A stretch of DNA of 64,000 nucleotides from an uncultured Clostridia bacterium (lineage in GTDB: Bacteria; Bacillota; Clostridia; Christensenellales; Borkfalkiaceae). Positions within the stretch are counted from its first letter, which is position 1, and each line of letters opens with the position of its first letter. Below, piece by piece: positions 57,543 through 64,000 of this stretch. The translations under genes and the position numbers were made by a program. Under the pieces are notes generated by a model. The model was not told where the DNA came from, ran no database searches, and saw nothing but the letters and a program-made list of their open reading frames with translations. The stretch lies in the NCBI GenBank assembly GCA_944368155.1, contig CALVWW010000002.1, positions 220,672-284,671 of the forward strand. Direction: 5' to 3'.

Positions 57543-60089
57543 TCAGCGCTTTTTTGTATATTTTCTGCCGTAGAGAACGTACTCTCCGTGCTCGTCCTCA
57601 ACAACTTTCACCGCCGTTCTGTCGTATAACTCCCACGTCAACTCGGAGAAGATCGGGTGGTCGATGAGCGCCGCATAGATGCGCCAATCTGCCGCATTGT
57701 TCCTTTCGTAATGCCGCAGTACGAGAATGAGCACATTCTCGTTCGTCAGCCATTTGGCAACTTGCTTATCGCGCTCCGCCTTGACGTCTGCGATCCTTTC
57801 GTAGAGCACTTCGCGCTCGTCCTCGTCCGCCGTCCGTATCATCAGATAAAAGCGGTTGATTTGCGCCTTGCCCGCGTCGATGACCTCGACGATCTTGTCC
57901 TTGTGCCGATATTCGGTGGCGTTGCCCGAGCGAACATTGTACGCAAGATTGGCGGAGATGGGACGATACACCTCAAATTGCTCCCTGCCTTTGCGGAAGT
58001 GGAGCTTCCTCACCTGCGCATAGAGATAGTCCATCGCCGTGTGGTAAAAGGCGTAATTCTTTCCCCTGCGCTCGTCGACCTCCGCAAAGAATTGGGGCGA
58101 GGGCTGCGCGTACTTTTGACGGAGGGCATACAGTTCCCTGCCCACGCGGACATCCGCAAAGGCGCGTTTCGCCTTATCGATCTCCAGCCCAGACAGCACC
58201 GCAAGCTTGCAAATGTCCTCGTAAATGGCGGCGATGTTTTCCTCATTCGCGCCGTGGTAGAGCGCGTCCCAAAGAAGACTGTTGAGCTTTTGCGACAGGT
58301 TGACGATCTCGCCGATTTTGTTGACGCTCGTGTCGTGGTCGAGGGCGGCAAGCGTCTGTTCCTGCTTTATGTCGGCATGAATATTGCACACGGGAACCTT
58401 GAAAAGCTCCTTATACCGCTCAGCGGCGTGCACGAGCAGCACGTCATCCGTTATCAGCATCGTGTCCGAATCGTAATCGCAGCCGTTGAGCCGCTGCTGA
58501 ATGTTCTCGCCGATGGCGTTCACGCAGACGATGTTTTCGCCGAGGTCAAAATAGTTCCAGATTGCCCCTTCGAGCGAATTCTCCACGCAATAGAGATTGC
58601 CCATCGTGATGTGCGGCGAGCGGGCGCATAGCAACTTTGCGCCGTCCGCAAAGCGCTCACAGCGAATTCGGGCGGAATTTAACTCGCTCGTTATTGCTTC
58701 GCCCGCAAGATATTTCAAAAGCTCCGGGCCGTTTCCGAACAGCGTCGCATTCGTACCGTTCAAAAGGATATGCCCGCGCTTTAATCGCTCTTTCAGACTC
58801 CGAACGACGTCGTTTCGGAAGTTGACATACAGCGCGGTCTCGTCGAAATGCGGGCACTTTTTCATGAGCGTGAAGATGACGTCCGCCCGCTCCGCAAGGC
58901 CTTCGGGGCGTTCGTCGCTGTCCTTCTCCCGCGCGAAAGCGTCCGAAAAGTGATAGCGCATGAAGTCGATGTCGCTGCGCAGAATGGAGATGTAATCGAT
59001 GCTCGGCTGCAAGAGCTGCCGTGCTTCATCTTCCGAAAGCGGCAGCGTGTCCAAAAGCTGATAGCTCGACTGCACCATTGCGCCGTGAAAAAAACGCGTG
59101 GGTTTCTCCCATTTGACGACGCCGAACGTACCGTCCGTATGCGCCGCCCATTGCCTGATGTTCTTTTCCGACAGCCCGCCCGCGAATTTCAGGTATTTGA
59201 GACTGTTGGGCGTCGTGACCATAATGATTTGGCTTATGTCGGCTGCGAGCGTCACGAACCCGCGCGATTTGAGAGCCTCTAACGTGATTTTCTTATCACA
59301 AAACCACTTTTGCAGCTTCGTGCGGAAGGCGCACGACTTGAAAAACTTGTTGCGAAGGAGCAGCATATGCCGCTCCGCATACTCGCCCGTAAACGCGCTC
59401 TCGTCCAGAAGGCTCTCGCCGTCCCAAATGTCGTTGATGATGTGCGCCGTTTTCTGCTCCGCGCACAGCTTGCCGTCCGTCATCTCCACGGAGACGACTT
59501 CCTCGTCAAACGTGCTTTTATAATCGGGCACAAAGAGGATGCTTTCGAGAGGAATTTCAATCGTTCCCTTGATCGAAGACAACGACAGGGCGCGATAGGA
59601 CTCCCACGAGGCGAGATCGTTTTGGGGCTTCAGTCCGCACGCACTCCACTTCGCCATGTGGCTATAGAGCCGCTCGTCGATAAACAGGCACTTGCCCTCG
59701 CGCGAGCTGCCCGCGCTGCGCTTGTAGCGGACATACCGCACGCCATCCACGCAAAAACCGTTCTGGTAGAAATGTTCGCGCAACGTTTTGAGATCAACGG
59801 GCTTGCCGCCTTCGGGCTTATAGGTATAGTTGAACTTGACGTTGACGACGGCGAGGGTGTAGGCGTTGCCGTGCTCGTCAAAAAAGGCGAACCTTTTGCG
59901 GCAGAGCTTGGGATATACCATCTCTAACTCTCTTAAATCCAGGCAATCGTCCAGCTTATTTCTGAACAGCCGAAACCGGGCGGCACCTTTCCCTTCGGGC
60001 AGCTTATACCCGACGGCGACGCCGTTTAACTGTTCATGCCTGTATATCTCGCAGGCTTCTATGGAGATCATGCGGTATGATTTGCTCAT
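57543..60089 (-). CDS. RNA-polymerase-like protein with a DxDxD catalytic-type motif (QDE-1/YonO-like), unknown role
   Basis: An 848-residue single-chain protein. The segment RLNGCDYDSDTMLITDD (D538, D540, D542) resembles the catalytic NADFDGDQM of RNA polymerase beta' and the DxDGD of QDE-1-type and YonO enzymes, with Ser replacing Gly. Upstream, SPHITMGNLYCVEN and FDLGENIVCVNAIGENIQQ align with the barrel context. A likely first barrel is LLLRNKFFKSCAF (Lys251). Early blocks RSAGSSREGKCLFI and VTTPNSLKYLKFAGG recall cellular RdRPs. No ribosome site precedes the ATG at 60089. Not confirmed by structure. It may make RNA on the element, or be an inactive relative. Confidence 0.6.
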   Translation of the reverse strand: MSKSYRMISIEACEIYRHEQLNGVAVGYKLPEGKGAARFRLFRNKLDDCLDLRELEMVYPKLCRKRFAFFDEHGNAYTLAVVNVKFNYTYKPEGGKPVDLKTLREHFYQNGFCVDGVRYVRYKRSAGSSREGKCLFIDERLYSHMAKWSACGLKPQNDLASWESYRALSLSSIKGTIEIPLESILFVPDYKSTFDEEVVSVEMTDGKLCAEQKTAHIINDIWDGESLLDESAFTGEYAERHMLLLRNKFFKSCAFRTKLQKWFCDKKITLEALKSRGFVTLAADISQIIMVTTPNSLKYLKFAGGLSEKNIRQWAAHTDGTFGVVKWEKPTRFFHGAMVQSSYQLLDTLPLSEDEARQLLQPSIDYISILRSDIDFMRYHFSDAFAREKDSDERPEGLAERADVIFTLMKKCPHFDETALYVNFRNDVVRSLKERLKRGHILLNGTNATLFGNGPELLKYLAGEAITSELNSARIRCERFADGAKLLCARSPHITMGNLYCVENSLEGAIWNYFDLGENIVCVNAIGENIQQRLNGCDYDSDTMLITDDVLLVHAAERYKELFKVPVCNIHADIKQEQTLAALDHDTSVNKIGEIVNLSQKLNSLLWDALYHGANEENIAAIYEDICKLAVLSGLEIDKAKRAFADVRVGRELYALRQKYAQPSPQFFAEVDERRGKNYAFYHTAMDYLYAQVRKLHFRKGREQFEVYRPISANLAYNVRSGNATEYRHKDKIVEVIDAGKAQINRFYLMIRTADEDEREVLYERIADVKAERDKQVAKWLTNENVLILVLRHYERNNAADWRIYAALIDHPIFSELTWELYDRTAVKVVEDEHGEYVLYGRKYTKKR

Positions 60090-60139
60090 TATGCTATAAT
60101 AATAAAAAATGTGCTTAATCTCACTAACTCATAGATCTT

Positions 60140-61420
60140 TTATAAAAAAGAAATTATCCTTTCAAATCTTTTTATGAGTTCGTCGAAAGTAATTATGTCT
60201 ACAACATCTTTGTATGTATTTTTTATAAGTTCAAAATCAAGTCTCTTTTGATTTATGTTATCCTCATTAAAAGATGCCGCATCTCTTCCAAAAATAATAT
60301 AACCTTTGGGATGAACAGCTTTTAGTTTGATTTCTCCCATTTCGTTTTGGAGAGCAGGATTTTTATTCGATATTTCTTCCGTTGTCATTTTTGTTAAACA
60401 TTTTAAATATTGCTCCAACTGATTTATTGCGCCACTCAATTCACCGCTTGGAACATAATGATTCCTATATTGTCTTTTACGAAATAAATTTGGATAAGCT
60501 TGTGGCGACTTTACTTCGATTAAATCAATATTCCCCTCACAATCTATCAAAGACAAATCCGCTTGACAATTAGCTCGCGCACCAGTGTAATCTGAAATAT
60601 TTAACTTTGTCTGTATTTTTACATATTTCGGATTAAGAAAACAAAAGATTTGAGCAATAAGTTTAGAAAACTCATCCTCATGAATAAACTCACCCGCTGC
60701 ACTTCTTTCTAAACTTTTTAATAACTGATCTTTTGCGTATATAAACTTAACTTTTTCTTGTTTACAAATCTCTTCTGTCTTTATATCCTCTTTATTCCGC
60801 ACACTTATTTCTCTTGATTTATATCTACTGTATATTTCTTCATAATCTACCACATCAAGTTCACTTTTTAATAGTTTTGTAAAGATAGACAAAGTTTGAT
60901 ATTTTACATTTGTTGCTGTGGGGAATATTTCTACAAAATGCTTATAAGTAGACTGAGTAATATGAAATCCATCATCTTTAAAAGTGCTTTCTGAATCAAT
61001 ATCAATAAACAATTTATCATGTTTATAAAAATTTTTGAAAGCATACAAAATGTTTCCATAAATGGATGAAGATTTTTCTTCCCCCGTTTTATCGTGATAT
61101 TTGGACCTTTTTGAAGATGAAGTAACAAACCAGGATTGATCTATTGACAAAGACACATCAATGTACAAGTCGAATGTAGTGCTAATTTTTTCTTTGTCAA
61201 TTCTAAAATAATTTTGAACTTTTTCACCGAGGACAAACTTATATTCGTAACCAATTGGCGATTCTTCATCCTTGAAGATCAAATCTTTTTTACTAAATAA
61301 AAATGTTTTATAAATTTGAAAATCTTGATCATCTTCTAATTTTTTTTCTAACCAATCTCTTTCGGTTTCATAACATAAAATCAGCTGATTATCTTTCTTC
61401 TCAAAACCAATTCTACTCAT
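60140..61420 (-). CDS. sduA: Shedu antiphage nuclease SduA (DUF4263)
   Basis: A 426-residue defence nuclease. The C-terminal domain has the PD-(D/E)xK core: ADLSLID with Asp288 and LIEVKSPQ with Glu302 and Lys304, followed by the family's HYVPSGELSGAINQLEQYL and a final IIFGRDAASF ... IITFDELIKRFE block. The N-terminal 240 residues are variable, as in Shedu proteins, where they sense the phage or DNA end. The gene is much more AT-rich than its neighbours, which marks separate acquisition. The start follows AGGAG. It lies between the RNA-polymerase-like gene and the restriction gene. Confidence 0.85.
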   Translation of the reverse strand: MSRIGFEKKDNQLILCYETERDWLEKKLEDDQDFQIYKTFLFSKKDLIFKDEESPIGYEYKFVLGEKVQNYFRIDKEKISTTFDLYIDVSLSIDQSWFVTSSSKRSKYHDKTGEEKSSSIYGNILYAFKNFYKHDKLFIDIDSESTFKDDGFHITQSTYKHFVEIFPTATNVKYQTLSIFTKLLKSELDVVDYEEIYSRYKSREISVRNKEDIKTEEICKQEKVKFIYAKDQLLKSLERSAAGEFIHEDEFSKLIAQIFCFLNPKYVKIQTKLNISDYTGARANCQADLSLIDCEGNIDLIEVKSPQAYPNLFRKRQYRNHYVPSGELSGAINQLEQYLKCLTKMTTEEISNKNPALQNEMGEIKLKAVHPKGYIIFGRDAASFNEDNINQKRLDFELIKNTYKDVVDIITFDELIKRFERIISFL

Positions 61421-61543
61421 TGCAGTAGCTCCTGTACTATGATCTTCTTATATATTACATTTTCACCTAAGCATTTTAAGTTGTAACGCGACATTCAATA
61501 ACCCAGCCGAATAGTTTTAATCTATTGTCCTTTCATCGTGACT

Positions 61544-64000
61544 TTACACCTTATTGCGCTTCAATTCCTGCCAATCCTTTGTGAATTCGTATTCTATCTC
61601 GTTGCCAAGAGCCTTGAAATGCTCTCTGCCGCAACGTATTTTCAGTTGTTCGGAAGGGCGCAGCTTATGTTCGTCAGTCGTGCCTTTTGTTTCAAGAACG
61701 AAATACATTTTCTTTTCGCCCTCTTTCTCCATATAAACAGCCCAGTCGGGTGAATAGTTGGATAGCGGCGTGCTTATCTTGAACCTCTGCGGTATCTTGA
61801 AGAAAAGTTTCACGTCCGGATCGCTGTCAAGCGCTTCGGCAAAAGGTCTTTCGACTGTATCGCTGTCGTAGATGACATAGTCGTAGACAGAATGCTCCAC
61901 CTTGATTGCATTGATGTCCTCAAAAGCTATAATGTCCTTTTCCTCATCGAAATTAAACACTTCGTAGAAGGTATATTCCTGCCCGTCAAGTTTGATATAC
62001 TTGATACCATCGATTGCCCTTTCCGTTTTGTTTCTTTCTATGATTCCGGCAACCACCTCAATGAATTTTTCGGGGTTATTGAGAAAGTCTTTCAATCTCC
62101 CGCATTCAAGAAGTATCTGGGCAATGTTATTCCTCGGCAGCTTCGTGCTGTCCGCAAGAATACGCACCACGTCGGGAAGAGGTAATTCCTGCTCGTATTC
62201 GCTCGTGGAACTTGCACTCTCCTTATAATCAACACCGCTTTTTTTGATATTGAAACTTGCGACCTCTTTGAGAATTCGGCTTTTGCGAATTTCAGGCATT
62301 TCTGAAATCTCTTTTACGCTCTTTTCAATCAGATACTGAATATCCATATTGATGCGGTAGATGGTCTTTTGCTTCATCTTATCCCACAGCTCCATAAAGA
62401 GCGGATTCATAAACATTTCATCCCTTCTCTTGACGGAAACCTGCTTACGTTCGGGCTTGATGTTGACCTTTGTATTTGCCTTGCCGATAATCGGGAGAAG
62501 TCTTTGTCTTGCCGCTTCAAAGCGTGCGGGAAGATCGACCGTGCCGTTTGCAAGGTCATTTTTGAGCGTATCTTTGATTTTACCTTGGCTGTCGATATAA
62601 TTCTTTTTGCGGAAGTGTTCCAAAATGTCCCCCGCATCCTTTACTGTAATGACTGCTTCTGCGCCTGTTTCGTCCTCATAAGAGATATTAACAAACATAT
62701 CCGCGTCAAGCACACCGAATTTGACGCCGAGTTCCTCGATTTCCTTTTGCAGCTTGTCCGCGAACTCCGCAAAGGATTCCTGTGCGATAACGTGCAGAAT
62801 ATTGACGTTTTTATCGTCGATTCGCTCGCCGCTCTGATCTACGCAAAGGCGCAAACCTCTGCCGATTTTCTGACGGCAAGTGAATACCGTCTTATTTTCG
62901 ATGAGCGTGCATATCTGGAACACGTTCGGGTTATCCCACCCTTCTTTGAGCGCGGAGTGTGAGAAGATAAAGCGGAGCGGACAATCAAAGGAAAGTAGCC
63001 ACTCTTTGTCTTTCATAATCGTGTTGTATGTGCTGTAATCGTCTGCTGTATCGCCCTTTGTGTCCTTTACTCTGCCCTTTTTATCGCAAGAGAAATAACC
63101 GTTATGTACCTCGCTTGCCGACTGTTTATAGAACTCTTTTACTGCGGCAAAACGCGGCTGTTCGATCAATTCCGCATACAGCTCCTCGAACATTTTCGCA
63201 TAAATGCCCTTGCCGTCCTCCTGCTCATAATCGCGGTACTTGGCAACTTCGTCGATAAAGAACAGCGAGAGCACCTTTATGCCGCGGCTTAAATATCTCT
63301 TTTCTTTTTCAAGATGAATTTCTATCGTGCGCTTGATCTGTTCGCGCTTGAACGTCATCTCGTCCACGGCACCGATCGCCTTATGGAGCGCAAGAACTTC
63401 GGTATTGGCAAACTCTATCTGCTCCCAACCTTCCGTGCAATCGATACCGGCAATATCGTAGCCCTCATAAATTTCTCTGCCCGTAATCGCAAAAAGGCTG
63501 TCTCCCTGCTTTACTGTTTTTACCTCGCGCTTGACGATGCCCGTCGCTTTACTTTTAACGTCTATCTCTACTTTCGCATAGAACGAGGACTTCTTGCCCA
63601 CTTCCAAAAGTCTGATATACGGCTTGTTGAAATCGTCCATAAGCGACTGATTGGCAACGCATATCTGCTTGACGATATTCATCTGATATGCGTCCACGGG
63701 CGTTAAGCGGTACACGGTATTGAACACCTGCTTGTGCGTTGCTGAATAACGGAGTTCGCACAGGGGATTGAGGTTTTCGATTGCTTTTCTCGATTTGTCC
63801 GTATTGTCGATGCTCTGCGGCTCGTCGATGATAAGAATAGGACGACACTGCGCCATAAATTCACGGGCAGTCTTGTCCATTTTATCGCTTTCCTGATTGA
63901 AAAGATTTTCGTCCTTTTTGATCGCGTCGATATTGACGATCATGATTTCAAGATTGGTGGAAAGCGCGAAATCACGCACTTCGTTGCGCTTTTTGGAGTC
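61544..64000 (-). CDS. Type III restriction enzyme Res subunit (C-terminal part; 5' end beyond the window)
   Basis: The last 818 or so residues of a type III restriction-modification Res (helicase-nuclease) subunit; the frame stays open to the window edge. Helicase motif II is DEPQ (in PILIIDEPQS), motif III region SATHKQVF, motif VI QKIGRGLRLCVD. The C-terminal nuclease domain has SPDWAVYMEKEGEKKMYFVLETKGTT, shown here as SPDWAV and LETKG. Res needs a Mod methyltransferase, which should lie to the right of the window. Together with Shedu this forms a defence cluster. Confidence 0.88.
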   Translation of the reverse strand, partial: DSKKRNEVRDFALSTNLEIMIVNIDAIKKDENLFNQESDKMDKTAREFMAQCRPILIIDEPQSIDNTDKSRKAIENLNPLCELRYSATHKQVFNTVYRLTPVDAYQMNIVKQICVANQSLMDDFNKPYIRLLEVGKKSSFYAKVEIDVKSKATGIVKREVKTVKQGDSLFAITGREIYEGYDIAGIDCTEGWEQIEFANTEVLALHKAIGAVDEMTFKREQIKRTIEIHLEKEKRYLSRGIKVLSLFFIDEVAKYRDYEQEDGKGIYAKMFEELYAELIEQPRFAAVKEFYKQSASEVHNGYFSCDKKGRVKDTKGDTADDYSTYNTIMKDKEWLLSFDCPLRFIFSHSALKEGWDNPNVFQICTLIENKTVFTCRQKIGRGLRLCVDQSGERIDDKNVNILHVIAQESFAEFADKLQKEIEELGVKFGVLDADMFVNISYEDETGAEAVITVKDAGDILEHFRKKNYIDSQGKIKDTLKNDLANGTVDLPARFEAARQRLLPIIGKANTKVNIKPERKQVSVKRRDEMFMNPLFMELWDKMKQKTIYRINMDIQYLIEKSVKEISEMPEIRKSRILKEVASFNIKKSGVDYKESASSTSEYEQELPLPDVVRILADSTKLPRNNIAQILLECGRLKDFLNNPEKFIEVVAGIIERNKTERAIDGIKYIKLDGQEYTFYEVFNFDEEKDIIAFEDINAIKVEHSVYDYVIYDSDTVERPFAEALDSDPDVKLFFKIPQRFKISTPLSNYSPDWAVYMEKEGEKKMYFVLETKGTTDEHKLRPSEQLKIRCGREHFKALGNEIEYEFTKDWQELKRNKV

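Larger units (their letters stand above)
52690..64000. mobile_element. Mobilizable genomic island (left end in window; right end beyond)
   Basis: Starts just beyond the cupin gene with a large serine recombinase at its edge, and holds a relaxase, a ribbon-helix-helix regulator, a replication-type DUF6291 protein, an RNA-polymerase-like protein, Shedu and type III restriction genes. Codon and base composition vary strongly from gene to gene (Shedu is very AT-rich), as expected of a mosaic. The att site and the far end cannot be fixed here. Confidence 0.8.

Overview
The window looks like the chromosome of a strictly anaerobic, Gram-positive-type Clostridia relative (Bacillota). It is moderately GC-rich, with AT-rich intergenic DNA, strong AGGAGG ribosome sites, TTGACA/TATAAT promoters, a Rex redox repressor and an oxygen-sensitive class III ribonucleotide reductase. 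The genus cannot be named from sequence alone. Most genes lie on the minus strand. I saw no rRNA, tRNA or CRISPR array.

Left part (1-20 kb): a ROK sugar kinase-rex pair; an AT-rich secreted protein with a fused ABC exporter; dUTPase; an anaerobic nucleotide reductase pair (nrdD and an nrdG fused to an acetyltransferase) whose upstream region carries two NrdR-type promoters; an HNH nuclease; glycerol kinase; an alpha-galacturonidase-type GH4 enzyme; a peroxiredoxin; and a Ca/Mn P-type ATPase behind a yybP-ykoY-type leader.

Middle part (20-41 kb): a candidate noncoding RNA of about 750 nt with three tiny leader ORFs; a macrodomain/SirTM sirtuin pair beside a ferredoxin-like redox protein; an Rrf2 regulator and NAD(P)-binding protein sharing an operator; an HD phosphohydrolase; and a TPP-riboswitch-controlled thiamine transporter. 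Then comes the core cluster rpsB-tsf-pyrH-frr-uppS-cdsA-dxr-rseP, all on the minus strand, followed by the DUF1292/ruvX group.

Right part (41-52.7 kb): an XRE regulator, a methyltransferase, a HAD phosphatase, a second P-type ATPase, an ECF sigma factor with a secreted papain-like protein and a membrane protein, TraX, an aldo/keto reductase and a cupin.

Right end (about 52.69 kb to the window edge): a mobilizable genomic island. It holds a large serine recombinase, a ribbon-helix-helix regulator with its own promoter and operator, a MobL-type relaxase that appears to start at AUA, a DUF6291-like protein, an 848-residue protein with a DxDxD motif resembling the catalytic barrel of RNA polymerases and QDE-1/YonO-type enzymes, a Shedu (SduA) defence nuclease and a type III restriction (Res) subunit cut by the window edge. 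The RNA-polymerase-like protein within a mobilizable defence island, and the long noncoding RNA, are the most interesting items.
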